The notes: generated from the letters alone by a model not told the origin. 64,000 nucleotides of DNA from Lunularia cruciata (GCA_948567375.1 OX419755.1:24061001-24125000), one strand, 5' to 3'. Positions 35,145 to 47,111 are shown, numbered from the stretch's first letter. Numbers and translations: made by a program.

Positions 35145-37870
35145 CCTTTTCTTCTTTATTGTCTCCTAATCAATATTCAATAGCCATGTCAAGAGGTTAT
35201 GAGACAATTATTTCAAGCATTAGATTTCCTTGGACCTTTACTACAATTGGGCAGTCATCCAAGTGGATGTTTCAAAAACCTTCAATACCATTTCTCATCC
35301 AACTTTTTTTTGAGCTCTTTTTTTAGAAAGGAATCAATTTCCTCCTTGATTCCTTTTGTTGCACTTTTTATGGCATTGAGACACCTATGTTGTACAACCA
35401 CTATACTACCATAGGGAAGTTCACTCAATTAGCATCTATAAAAGGTACTGCTAGATAGATCCTTTAAGAGGACCATTATTTGCCATCACTCACTACATAG
35501 CTTTGTGTGAGGTTGTAGCTGCTTTTCCCATGTGTCTTTTTCCATCCTATCAAATGATATCCACACCTTGGACCCTTGGAGAATGTGTTTATGTAATATA
35601 GGCTTTCACACTTAGTTTTGAGACCTTAGGTTTATGAGTTAAGACTCATAAATCTAAAGTTTGGATCACAAATATAATCATCACCTCCTTTGACTTCCCA
35701 TCAAGATTCCAATTCCCAATAACAGCTTTCAAGGTATTTTGGTCCTCTCCCAAAAGATGAGGATTTTTTGTTCTTATATCTCAAATACTTTGATTCAAGC
35801 TACTACCCATGCTAACTTACTCTCCCAATTGGGGAATGTATAGGTAGCCTACTCCTTCCTTTTGAGACATTATGTCTTAAGAGCATCCTATTTAGCACAT
35901 ACATATCCTCCCATAACAGTTCTCCTATCACATCTACAGTCCTTCAATAATGCCATTCTTCTCTACACTCTTAGGACCTTGTATGCTCCTTTATTTATTA
36001 GATGATTGGTGGCACTTGCAAATAGCTCTTCTCATAAGAAAGGAGAATGTAGTATCATATCACAAGAAGCTATTGCATTGGCAGCTTACTTGGGAGCATG
36101 GGCCTTAGTGGCTCTCCTTTTGGTATATAGGTTCTACACAAGGAGCACCCATCTCTATTTCCACCCATCACTACACTTCACTCAAGCATCCTTGCTTTCT
36201 AAAGATATCCTTGATTGCCTTGTGATTTATTGCCAAGATTGGCATAAACATCACTTCCCCACTTTGTGAACTTTGTATTCCTAGACACTAGGAATTCAAG
36301 TAGAGTTCAATAAGTGTATGCAACCTCATACCCTTTCAAGAAGCCTTGCTAATGTGCTTGTACCAAATATAGCTAGCTCTCTTGTGGTAGGAAAGATACA
36401 TAGCTTGCCTTCATGCTTCCCTTTTGATTGAGGACTTTTGGTTCACATAAGAGGAGTTCACAATTGCCCTTTAGCTTTGGCTAGGTCTTCCATATCCAAT
36501 ACTCTTGGGCATACCAATGCCATGGTGTGATACCCATTTGTGCATGTATACTCTATAGGGATATTAAGTATGGTATTGCAAGTAGTTGAGAAATATTATC
36601 TATATGGAGTTTAGTTAAACTTCTACTTTAGTCATGATTTATAGAGTTAGTCCTACCTAAGCTAAAGGTGACCCTATTTCAAAGAAAGGGAAAATAGTTA
36701 GCACCACTATTTTATCATCAAGTGTATTGACTTGGTATTATTATTAGTTATTTAACTTCAAGGAAAGAGTTGAGAAATCTTGGGCCCATAAGCCTTGTTG
36801 GTGCAGACTTTTCTATAGTCCAAGGACAGTCCATGTGAAGGAATTATTGACTTAGTTGGTAGGTGAGGATAAGACCACCTAGTCATGGGATTATACCTAT
36901 GTGCTTGTATATTCCTTTAGACTTTTAGACTTTATTTAACTTTAGCCTAGTAACTTGAGTTACTCCAATAATAAGTAACTTTGGTGTGTAACTTTTTCAC
37001 AAGTACATAATCTAGTGGTGAGGAAGTGCTCATCATCCTTTCATCTTTCATCTATTCATCCTAAGTGAGAGATAGGCTGGCTCACACTATGGTTCTACAT
37101 TTGACATGGAGTGCATCTACATCTTACAATGTGCCATAAGAGGAGAGCCTACTAGAGTTGATGATTGCATTAAAGATGCATTAACACAAATCCTATGCTC
37201 TTCTTGCTCACAAGTTCAGATTGAGCAATGGATGGTCCTACCAGATCCACCTCACAAGAAGGTGCAAATAGATATTCTCACTTTCAAGGATGGCCTACCA
37301 CTGTTGTATGATGTGGTTGTGGTGAACCCACTCTGACCAAAATCTTTGGCACAAGGTATCATCCAAATAGGAGTCACAACAATCATTGACACCATGGGAA
37401 GGAGGACCACTATGCCCCACATCTTGCCTCTAACATCTTTGTCTCCCTAGCAATGGAGAGTTTTGGCCACCTTCATCATCAGTTTGATGGACTCCTTCAA
37501 GAGGTGGCACGTGGCTCACTTTGAGGAGAGGCACCTTGGCTTTCATCTGCCATGCATACCTCTTATATTTGGCAGATGGTCTCAATCACCCTATAGAGAT
37601 CATAGGCTTTGATTCTTCATCATTGGGCATCAGTAGTGGGTGCTCCCATTCCATTGACGACCCTCCCTCAAGTTTGTCAAACATTACCCTTGGAGGATGT
37701 CTATCCCACTGTTCAGTTATAGGTTCCTATTTTGCTCATTTTACATATTTCTACAATTTGTTACTATACATAGAACTTTTTTCTCTATGCCTATGCCCTT
37801 CTTCCCGTAGTCTTGGGCTCTTCTTTTTTATTTTAGTTTTTTTTCTTTTTTTTTGAGATTTTTTGTGCGC
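35145..37870 (+). pseudogene. LINE-like reverse transcriptase copy D3, split by a family-B LTR
   Basis: Plus-strand blocks: QYSIAMSRGYETIISSI (35165), IQVDVSKTF (35255), a GKFTQLASIKGTAR block running into ILLRGPLFAITHYIAL (35425-35500). The active site is lost (SYQMIST in place of an Ala-Asp-Asp-Thr pattern). Downstream, 36006-36269 is open (EAIALAAYLGAWALVALLLV). After the family-B LTR (36526-37086) the C-terminal part resumes: RVDDCIKDALTQIL and VQIDILTFKDGLPLLYDVVV at 37150-37330, matching the D1 and D2 ends. The T-rich stretch to about 37870 may be the 3' end. Confidence 0.65.
36526..37086 (+). repeat. Family-B solo LTR B3 (internally deleted)
   Basis: It starts TGTGATACCCATTTGTGC and ends GGCTGGCTCACA, 561 bp. 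About 130 bases are missing near the end, between the block CATCATCCTTTCAT and the block ATTCATCCTAAGTGAGAG. It lies within D3, so D3 is older. Confidence 0.87.
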
Positions 37871-37924
37871 TTGTATTCAGTTTTTCTTTTCCTTTGGGTT
37901 TATTAGTTTATTTATTTAGTTTAT

Positions 37925-39010
37925 TGGGCATGTTGGCCTTTCACTTTGGAGAAATATAACCAGGAGGACTCTTTGCTGTTCAACGAGTTTGCGATGGACA
38001 GTGGACTATTATTTCCAAGTATCAAATGATATTGTCAAGATTGTAGACAGCAAATATGTAGACGAGACTCTCATTTATATCCCAAATGGAGATATCTTGC
38101 GCAATGACAACTTTGTCGTACTAGTAGGACAGCAAGTAAAGATGGAGATAATATTGCCTACAAGCTCATACTATTATAAAAGTTGAAGGGTAGATAAGCT
38201 TGTAATAAAGAGATTTATATCTGGTAGTGGACAAGGTAACTAGAGATACAACCGATGAAGGAAATAGAATTGTAAGAGTAAGGAAATATGTTGTACAGGT
38301 TTCCTATTGTTGGAAGTAAGTTCACATCAAGACGCTCTCAAAATGGTGTAATAGGAGCTATCTTTCTACAAGAGGACTTGCCATTTACGAGCAATGGAGT
38401 ATTGCCAGATCTCATAATTAATTTGTCTTGCAATACTGAGCAGAATGACTGTAGGTCATCTATTAAAAATCACTGTAGGCAAAGTATATGTTCTGGGCCT
38501 GACACTGTCCGAGACTCTACACTTATCTTGAAGCTGAATTCTAGAGAAAATATTTGTGTAGGCCACAGGCTCTTATGTAAATGCAGCTCCGTTCAGCGAA
38601 TCTCACTTAGACTTCAAAAGACATACGACTTCTTTCTTAAACGAGAAAATGTATTGTGGCGCTACGGGAGCAATGATAGAAGAAAGAGTTGCAATTGGTA
38701 TCTGCTACTATCATGTTTTCAGACATCAGGCTAAGGACAAGGCTCACTTTATGTAATATAGGTATCACATAGAGTTTGACAAAACAACCGGTCGAAGGGA
38801 GATCAAGAAAGGGAGGACTAAGATCGTCTTGTAGCACATGGAACTCATCAATAGTTCTTAAGAAACTTCAGAATATCTCTGATTCGAGTCAAATAGGGAT
38901 ATGTCACAACTGCAGCACTATATGCTCTAATAATACTTGTATAAATTGTAGGAGTAGAAATACAAGAGAGCATCAAGTACCATATAGCTTTAAGTTGCTA
39001 GCTTAGGAGT
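37925..39010 (+). pseudogene. RNA polymerase second-largest-subunit-like gene, C-terminal half (RPB2 type)
   Basis: Diagnostic blocks: YNQEDSLLFNEFAMDSG (37955), VDETLIYIPNGDI (38060), DKVTRDTTDEGNRIVRV (38230), a GSKFTSRRSQ/GVIGAIFLQEDLPFTSNGV block with PDLIIN (38310-38430), which is the catalytic GDKF-RHGQKG region with Asp and Gly changes. Next RMTVGHLL (38445), CGATGAMIEE (38660), CYYHVFRHQAKDKAHF (38705), MTKQPVEGRSRKGGL (38776), and a terminal zinc motif GICHNCSTICSNNTCINC (38900) then EHQVPYSFKLL. The zinc spacing Cys-2-Cys-8-Cys-2-Cys is shorter than I know for nuclear polymerases. Roughly 200 residues between the halves are unaccounted for. Several frameshifts and stops. Confidence 0.88.
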
Positions 39011-40400
39011 TGTGCCATTTGTAGCTTCACATCTAGATTGCTCGGACATTGGAGTAGTAGTGGTAGTAGTTAGAGGTATTTTGGCAGTTACTCATAGACT
39101 ACTTGCCGTCGGTCAGATTTTGTGTTGTGGGTACTGCTTACATGGTGGGGCCCACTATCACTTTGCACCTTTTGCACTGTCAAGTGTGCCATGAGTGGGA
39201 CCGTTGGTGTGAGACCTAGGTCAAAATCAGGAGTATACCTTGGGAGTGTAGCTCCAAAGAGCTCACTTCTCTGTTGTTGAGCACTCGAGTTCCTAACTAG
39301 AGTGGATAGAAAGTTGGCAAACATCACCTGGAGTCTCTTAGCTAAAGTAAGTATGGCTTGACTGTAATCAGTGCCCAATTGTTGGCAAATCATTGAGTGA
39401 CAGATCAAGTACTAATCTGATTTAGTGTTATTTGAGTTGTGTAACCAAATTGATTACAACAAAGAAGGCAGAGTTGGGGGGAAATTGGGTGCATGAACTG
39501 AGGGTGGTGGTAGTATCTCCAAGCTTGGTGGATGGTGGTACCTTGATCGCAGTTCTGATTTCCGTGAGAGCGATTGTGTGCGGAAGTGCTGGCCAAATTT
39601 GGAGCTAGAGAAAGTTGATTTCAAGTGGTAGTTGTGATTTTGAGCTCAAGAGTTGAACACAAGACCAATCTAGTGCAAGTTGAGCTCGGAAAGTGAAATT
39701 GAAGATGGAGTTGTGAACCCGCTCTTGTGAATTAGAGATTGGATAAAATTGATTCTTCCAATTTGGCTCAAGTGAAGAGTTAACAGAGGATTTAGTGGTC
39801 AGCCAAATTTAGGGATTTATGTCAAATTTTGTGAAGGGTTTACATCAAATTTTGGCGAGAAGAACTTTGATCCCATTCTTTGGTGATCCTCCTAACTTAG
39901 GAAGTAGATATGTACTCCAATTATGTCAAATGCCAAATGGTGCCAAAGTCAATCTGGTGTTGCTTTATGAGATGGAGGGTTTTTGTTTAGCCTTCTTGTG
40001 ATTGGACTCCCTCCATTCTCTACTTCTTATTTATGTATTGTGTTTGCATGAGGTGCCATGAATTTAGAGATTTGGTGCTCCGGTGTGCTCTCGATAGTGA
40101 GGTTGGAGTGATGACCAGTCAAACTATCTATGTTTCTCTTTGGTGAGGCAAGAGGCAATGACCTATAGACCGTGAGAGTGTGTGTTATGATGGTAGGTTA
40201 TAGGTTACCCTTTCTCCTAGTGTAGTTGTCTCAATTAGAATTACATTAGTGGGTAGTGTTCCGTTAGGGTTGGCAATCAATGGTGCTTGGTTGGTGGTGC
40301 TGGCACTTGGTGGGATACTTCCGGTTTGCGGTTGGCAGTTTGTGGTTACTTGTCACGACGGAGTTCTTTGGGGATTCTAAAGGAGATAGCCCTATAGTAC
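39011..40400. other. No gene recognised
   Basis: G/T-rich on the plus strand. Two minus-strand frames (39408-39088, 106 residues; 39596-39405, 63 residues) look like a low-complexity, Gln/His-rich protein. The function is unknown. A hypothetical gag is possible but unsupported. Confidence 0.3.
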
Positions 40401-41672
40401 TGTGAGTTGGCTTGTCTCTCACTTAGGATGAATCTCTGATGGCTATTATGGTAACGCACCATGGACTAAGAAGGCAAAGAACCCCAACTCCATCATACTC
40501 CTCCAAGGCTAACACTCCAATACTCAAGACATTGTTTATTAGAACTCAATGAGAGATAGATAGTTGTAAATGAAAGGATTATGAGTACTTCCTCACCCCT
40601 TGTTTATATACTTATGAAATAGTTACGCATCATAGTTACTAATTACTGGAGTAACTCAAGTAACTAGGCTAAAAGTCAAGTAAAGTCAAAAAGTATAAAA
40701 GAATATCCATCCACATAGGCATATTCCACTAAGCATGTGATCTTATCTTGACCTGTAACACCCATTTGTGCATGTGTGTGGTATTGTGATATTTAGCTTG
40801 GTATTACAAGTACTTGAGAGATATTTTTTATATGAAGATAAAGGATGGTTCTACATTAGTCATGATTAGCTAAAATTAGTCATTGCTAAGATAGAGTGGA
40901 CATTACTTTAGAGGAAGTGGAAAAGATGAGCACCACTCTTTTGGATTCTAGTGTGTTGACTTGATATATTCTTAGGTGTTTGGCTTTGAGCAAAGAGTTG
41001 AGAACTCTTGAGCCCGCAAGCCTTTTTGTTTTGGATTCTTCTATGGTCCAAGGATAGCCCATGTGAAGGAATCCTTGACTTAGTGGTTGGGTCAAGATAA
41101 GATCACATGCTTAGTGGAATATGCCCATGTGGATAGATATTCCTTTATACTTTTTGACTTTACTTGACTTTTAGCCTAGTAACTTGAGTTACTCTAGTAA
41201 TTAGTAACTTTGGTGCGTAACCATTTCACAAGTATATAAACAAGGTGTGAGGAGGTACTCATCATCCTTTCATTTGCAACTATCTCTCTTTGATTTAGTT
41301 CTCTAGTGAGCGATATCTTGAGCCTTGGAGGAGTATGATGGAGTTGGGGTTCCTTGCCTTCTTAGTCCATGGTATGCTACCATAATAGCCATCAAAGGTT
41401 CATCGTGAGTGAGAGATAGGCTGGCTCACAAACCCAACCACTAAGTCAAGGATTCCTTCACATGGGCTATCCTTGGACTATAGAAGAATCCAAAACAAAA
41501 AGGCTTGCGGGCCCAAGAGTTCTCAACTCTTTCCTCAAAGCCAAACACCTAGGAATAATACCAAACTCAACACACTAGAATCCAAGATAGTGGTGCTCAT
41601 CTTTTCCACTTCCTTTAAAGTAAGGTCCCTTCTATCTTAGCTATGACTAACTTTAGCTAATAATGACTAATG
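40401..41672 (-). repeat. Family-B LTR B4, reverse orientation, split by B5 and truncated
   Basis: It begins TGTGAGTTGGCTTG at 40401, the reverse complement of the family-B right end. It continues to 40753, is interrupted by the plus-oriented copy B5, and resumes 41431-41672 with the reverse complement of the left half. The last bases up to the family-B start are missing where element C begins. Confidence 0.85.
40754..41430 (+). repeat. Family-B solo LTR B5, nested in B4
   Basis: It starts TGTAACACCCATTTGTGC and ends GGCTGGCTCACA, 677 bp. It carries a clean TATATAAA at 41233-41240. It lies head-on inside an opposite copy of the same family, so the pair can form a long foldback. Confidence 0.9.
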
Positions 41673-41678
41673 ATTAGC

Positions 41679-44163
41679 TTGGTATCAGCCTATATCTTAG
41701 GGCCCAATGAGGGAGGAGATTGACTTTGAGTTGGAGTTTGAACCAGGAGCTAATTCAATTGAGAGTGCACTTGGTGTATTCAAACTGTTGTTGTAGGATA
41801 TAGATGAGATTTATTGGGCCTCTAAAGGCCCTAGATGTTACTTTGGTATAGTGGGTACCATTGAGTTGGATGACTTCATCCATGAGTTTGATAGTTGGTG
41901 TGATCTACAATAGATGCAGAACCTAACTTTGTTCATACCCTTCATGACATGGAAGGAGTTGTTTCAACATTTGGAAGGTCTATCAATGGACAATTACCAT
42001 GAGTTCAAGAGAGCTCACATGGAGGAGATTGAGTTATGGAGACAATATTGGTCTCTAAACTATATCTCTATCACTTCAGGCTTGGTTGCTAGGAGTAGAT
42101 TGGCAGTACTCACAAGCTCTTGCTTGAGTAGCATTGGTGGAGCTAGTGGAGGTGCACTAGCTGGAGATAATGCTACTAGGAGTGGAGGTACCACTACAAG
42201 AGGTGGTGTGGTACCAGGGTTTAACCTCATGGTGAAGTTCTTATAGTGTTTGAGGTAGAACTACCAAGGAGTGTAGATTAACAAGCTAAAGAGCTTGTAG
42301 GAGTTCTAGCAGAAGGCTGGAGAGAGCCTATGCAATGCATACACTTGCATGAGGCAGCTGATTAGTTTCACTCAAAGAGTTACTGAGGCCCAAGAAGTCA
42401 TGTTTTGGTATGGGATACTTGACAAGGAGTTATGATGTAGAGGTTGTGATGCTACATTGATACATGCTACTTTGCCTACTTTGGCAATGGTCTTTGGTTT
42501 GGCTAAGTGTATTGAGCTTAACATGGTGGAGGAGAGAGTGGTGATATTTGGATTTGGTAGGGAGACCTCATCCACAGTTGTCACTTCTTCTAGAGTGCAG
42601 CAAAGTGCACCAAGTCCAGTTGGTTTTTGAGGACGGGGTGGGAAGCCTAGTTCCTATGGAGCAAGTAGAGGACCTAATGTAGTTAGACCCTTACCTTCAT
42701 TTTTGGGTTAGCAGTAGCCAATGAGTAGTGTTGTTGCTTGTTGGACTTGTAGTGGACCTCATCATAGGAGAGAATGCTCTCAAGGTAATGGACCTGATAC
42801 CTCTGGTGCACCATAGCCAACACAAAGGTAGTGTGAGCATTGCCACAGATTTGGTCACACTAGTGACCAATGCTTTGACCTACACCCGGAGTTACGGAGT
42901 TCTAGGGCTGCTATGGCAGGTAGTAGAGGAGCTCTAGATCATGGAGGACAAGGTAATAGAGGTGGTGGTAGAGGATCCACACCTAGTAAACATGCAGTAC
43001 CTACTCTTGCTTTTGATATAACCATGGCTACTCACATTGAGCAATTGGAGCATAAATTGACTAGCATGGCCATAGCTCAAAGGAGATCAAATCCGGGTGT
43101 TGAGGCTTCCACCTCATATGCTGGTGATAGAGATGGTCTGGACTTCATGTGTGGAGTAGCATAGGTAGATGACTTTGCAATAATGACTAGGAGTGCAATA
43201 TGTGCTCTAGAGCCTAGAGGAGCATCAGTGGAGTTGGATCTATAGAGAGGAGAGGTTGGGAGATAGGTTAGACTTCCCTAGTCTTTTATGCTTTTGAGGC
43301 CCTACACAAGTCATCCATGGCTCCTAGATGTCCTAGTGTAGGTGTGGTAGGTGGTGATGTGGTGGATGAATGGACTACCTACTAGTCAGCCACCTACTAC
43401 TACACAGATTGAGTCTAGCACGATGTTGGGGAGCAACTCAACTGATTATGCACTATCCTTTATTTTCAACTAGTGAGATGTGCACATTAGGAGTTGACCC
43501 AGCCCAAGTGTTCAGATTGGTTGCCATGATTTGTGAGAGTAGGGATGATGTGATTCCTACTACTAGAGTAGAGGTGGTTGATAATGGAGCTGACTTGGTT
43601 GAGGAGCATGGGATCCGCTCAAAAACCAATGGTTTATGGCAGGCAACAACGGCTAGATTGGAAGAGCTGCCAACTCGACCGGCCCTTGAGCAAGCGCGGT
43701 TTACACCTAGTGTTGTCATGTTGGATAACGAGATGGGGATTTTTGGTTTGGTGGGACTTTTGGGGAAGGTCTATACACCACAAAGGGTCTTATTTGACTC
43801 TGGTGTGCATCCTCTTATGTTGGGGAAGGCTATAGTTGTTGGTCTGGAATTATAGAAGATCAATGTAGAGAGGTGTCCATTTCAAATCCAGACATCTCTA
43901 GGGGGTGGTTTAACATAGTACATCACACGTGGGGAGCTTGTTGTCTAGGTTCAGCCTGATCACCCAACTAATACCTTGTTGGTGAGAGCTCCAGCTATTG
44001 GAACAATAGTTGAGTCATATGATGTGCTAATTGGGGGAGTAGTGTTATATCCCATGGGTTTTAGTATTGACTATTGGGAGGAGACAACCTCCTATAGACC
44101 GGGTTGGCAATCTAGTGAGAGACAAGTATGTTGTCTACTAATACGCTTTAGTAGTGGTAGTTT
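41679..44163 (+). pseudogene. Element C: gag-protease remnant
   Basis: It begins with TTGGTATCAGCCTA, like an initiator-Met primer site. Gag-like sequence follows with blocks FIPFMTWKELFQHLEG and WRQYWSLNYIS. Two consecutive zinc knuckles, CWTCSGPHHRREC (42747) and CEHCHRFGHTSDQC (42838), precede a Gly/Arg-rich stretch. A retropepsin-like domain follows with an intact VLFDSGVHPLMLG (43795) and VLIGGVVLYPMGFSIDYW (44030). No RT is attached. LTRs are not seen. Frames are broken by many stops. Family-B copies abut both ends. Clade unknown. Confidence 0.6.
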
Positions 44164-44334
44164 TGTAACACCCATTTGTGATGTCTGTAGTATTGTGATA
44201 TTTAGTTTGGTATTACTAGTATTTGAGAGATGTTATTTATATAGAGATAAAGGATGGTTCTACATTAGTCATGATTAGCTAAAGTTAGTCATAGCTAAGA
44301 TAGAGGGGACCTTACTTTAGAGGAAGTGGAAGGA
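44164..44334 (+). repeat. Family-B LTR fragment B6 (left end only)
   Basis: It starts TGTAACACCCATTTGTGATG and stops after the block TTTAGAGGAAGTGGA, about 170 bases. The remainder has been lost at the junction with minus-strand family-B gag. Confidence 0.82.
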
Positions 44335-44966
44335 TAGTTTCCATAACTCTTAGGCTCTCTCCCTACATTTGATCCACCTCTCTCTTCTACCATAGTTGCA
44401 TTACATTGATCTTGAGATCTACAAGTTGATCTGTGATGATTGAAGTGGATCCTTTGGTGGAGGTGCAAGAATTGGAACAAGTACTACTTGTGGTGCAATG
44501 CTTGCAACCAAAGTATCAGAAGTTCAACCATACTTGTAGCCTTGAGGGGGATGCACAACCTCCTTTACCACCAAATCACTCTTATCCTCTTCTAAAATCT
44601 CCTCCATATGAATTGCAATCTTGATAGCTTCAACCTTGGAAGAAGGTTTCTCATATCTCACCTTGCTTCTGATTTGTGGTCTGAACCCTCCCACAAAATT
44701 CTTGGTGAGCATAGCTCCTATACCAATCATAATAGTCTCCACATCATCCTCACACTTTCTGACTCTAACTTTTCCACTCTTTCCACATAGACTCTCACTC
44801 TCTCTCCATCTCCTTGCTTGAGAAAGGTAACCTCACTCATCAATCTCTCATAACTCTCATCTGGAAGAAAGTTTTGAATGAGTGTTGAAGTCAAACTTGC
44901 CCAAGACTCTTCTTGCCCATCTCTCCTCTCTCTCTTTTGGTATACAGACTCATACCATGTGTGTGT
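44335..44966 (-). pseudogene. Gag fragment of minus-strand family-B element (left piece)
   Basis: The open stretch 44978-44727 encodes WASLTSTLIQNFLPDESYER and FLKQGDGERVRVYVERVEKL, the retrotransposon gag fold. It continues at 44742-44524 with the FVGGFRPQIRSKVRYEKPSS block also found at 47340. It is the continuation of the gag region at 52451-54164 and is cut by insertion of the plus-strand element. It keeps a segment of about 75 residues that the plus-strand gag has lost. Confidence 0.82.
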
Positions 44967-45550
44967 TGTAATACCCATTTGTGCATGTGTGTGGTATTGT
45001 GATATTTAGCTTGGTATTACAAGTACTTGAGAGATATTTTTTATATAAAGATAAAAGATGGTTCTACATTAGTCATGATTAGCTAAAATTAGTCATTGCT
45101 AAGAAAGAGGGGACCTTACTTTAGAGGAAGTGGAAAAGATGAGCACCATTCTTTTGGATTCTAGTGTGTTGACTTGATATTATTCTTAGGTGTTTGGCAT
45201 TGAGCAAAGAGTTGAGAACTCTTGAGCCCGCAAGCCTTTTTATTTTGGATTCTTCTATATTCTAAGGATAGCCCATGTGAAGGAATCCTTGATTTAGTGG
45301 TTGGGTCAAGATAAGATCACATGCTTAGTAGAATATGACCATGTGGATGGATATTCCTTTATACTTTTTGACTTTACTTGACTTTTAGCCTAGTAACTTG
45401 AGTTACTCCAGTATTTAGTAATCTTGAGTCTTGGAGTGTTAGCCTTGGAGGAGCATGATGGAGTTTGGATTTCTTGCCTTCTTACTCCATGGTGTGCTAC
45501 CATAATAGCCATCAGATGTTCATCACGAGTGAGAGATAGGCCAGCTCACA
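44967..45550 (+). repeat. 5' LTR of the family-B element (lacks TATA region)
   Basis: It starts TGTAATACCC and ends GGCCAGCTCACA, 584 bp against 688 for the 3' LTR. About 100 bases are missing after AGTATTTAGTA (near 45420), including the TATATAAA box and the start of the block after it. Confidence 0.9.
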
Positions 45551-45572
45551 TTTTTGGTTCCATTATTGGGAC
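45551..45572 (+). other. Primer binding site region of the family-B element
   Basis: Directly after the LTR lies TTTTTGGTTCCATTATTGGG. The minus-strand copy has the same with TTGTTGGGATC (54147-54164). It is laid out like the Tat/Athila primer site, which has TGG plus a CC-rich stem. The tRNA is not certain. Confidence 0.6.
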
Positions 45573-46864
45573 CTCTCTAGAAGGCAAGATAATGTTCCGC
45601 GTACAATTCTATATTAGATAAAAGGAGGCTATGAGAGCTCACTTGGAGAGAACTTTAGGGGAGGAGAGGACTAAACTTATGTTAGAGAATTTGGACCTAT
45701 TTGTATACCTTGTAGTTCATTATGATGTCTTTGAGGTGATTTGCACATCTTGTACACTTGAGAGGATTTGGAGAGATTGTGTGAGGTGGATTGCAGATTT
45801 TGGAGATTAAGGTGATTTTGGACAAAATCTCAAGTTTGGGAACTTTAAATTTCTACACATGATAGCTTGGGTTATCCTTCAGTTAGCACATTTGAAATTA
45901 TTGTGAGAGCTGCTATGTGCATTGGGCTAGAATTTGTTAAAGTTGATAGGGTAAACTGCTCCCGCAATTGCACGCTCTCTGGAAAATTGTATAGAGTCTA
46001 CTATTTCTTCAATTTTCAGTGGATTTTGATGAAAATTTTCAAGAAAATTAAGTGCATTGTATCTTACCTATTGATGCAAAAATTAAAAAAAGATCATTAA
46101 GATCATTAAGATCATATGAGTTTTTAAAGTGAGGGGGTGATTTTCAGACCAAATCTTAAATATGTGTGTTGAATAGAAAGGTGCCTAGGCCAAATGGCTC
46201 TATGAAAAGATCTAAAATTTTTCAAGAAGAGATGCCCTGAAATCATGATCAAGTATGCAAAATTTTAGAGGATTGTGACATACCAATTGAGATATTTGAG
46301 TGAGATTGTGAGGAAGGGTCAATTCTACAAAGTTGAGATCTCATGCATAAGGAGTTTGAGAGCAATAAAAAGCATATTTGAGTGTTCAGATTCATCGTGA
46401 GAACATGGAGGGTCATCAAGAGTGGAAATTGAGACTATGAAAGGTTCCCCAAGGGTTTAAGGTGATTGTAGGGGAGGGAAAGAGAGTTTACAATAGAACT
46501 TGAAGAGAGTGTTGAGAGGATCCAAAAACCTACACCACTTGGAAGAAAGAGTGAGTCTAAGTGCTTTTTATGTAGAAAGAAGGAACATAAAGCAAGTTCA
46601 TGTCCATTGATTTTTAAGAGCAAGAGATTGAGGTAAAAGAGAGGCTAACTTGACCTGGGTTTGCATGTTGGTCCTTGTTCACCAAGATTGGGAGGGAGAA
46701 TATCTAAGACCAAGGAATTGTGTGAGGTTTGTGGAGTGGAAGGACTTCCAAAAGAACATGAGTGTAGTAGAGTAAAATCACTTTTGGAGACTTTGGTGAA
46801 GGATCTTGGAGAGAGTCTTAGTACAGCCACAAAAATACTACCACCTTCATCAGCTAGTTCTTAA
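45573..46864 (+). pseudogene. Family-B 5' region with a separate zinc-finger frame upstream of gag
   Basis: The first 800 bases show no clear domain. From about 46540 a frame reads SESKCFLCRKKEHKASSC, a Cys-2-Cys-4-His-4-Cys knuckle. Next come RLGGRISKTKELCEVCGVEG and KEHECSRVKSLLETLVKDL (open 46661-46864). The minus-strand copy has the same frame at 53204-52842, open for 120 residues, but its knuckle His is Asn. It ends before gag starts at 47112. It may be an extra first ORF as in some Tat/Ogre elements. Inference only. Confidence 0.55.
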
Positions 46865-47111
46865 GATTAGTGATGGAGATAATCTTTCAACTTATGGATA
46901 AACTATCCATAAGAGTTTGATTAATATGCACTCTAGGATTTGATGTTGCTTTAGAAATCTTGGAGCAACCTGAACCTTTTGTGTTCTCTAGGGTGGATTA
47001 TTCTCATATGGTGTTAGTCATGTATATACTTTATTAGTTGTGGAGTGAGAGAAAGGAAAAGAGAAAAAGAAAAGAAAATTTGAGAGGAAAGAAAGATAGT
47101 GAGGAGTTAAG

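Noticed and set aside
38776-39006. Stand-alone small zinc-finger gene
   Set aside because: The Cys-rich end and the QPVEGRSRKGG block fit the C-terminus of the RPB2-like pseudogene on the same strand.
40401-41672. DNA transposon with long terminal inverted repeats
   Set aside because: The two arms are a reverse family-B LTR split by a plus-oriented family-B LTR with full LTR termini, so it is nesting.
46090-46120. Three tandem units of AAGATCATT
   Set aside because: A short microsatellite-scale repeat, absent from the minus-strand family-B copy; no function suggested.
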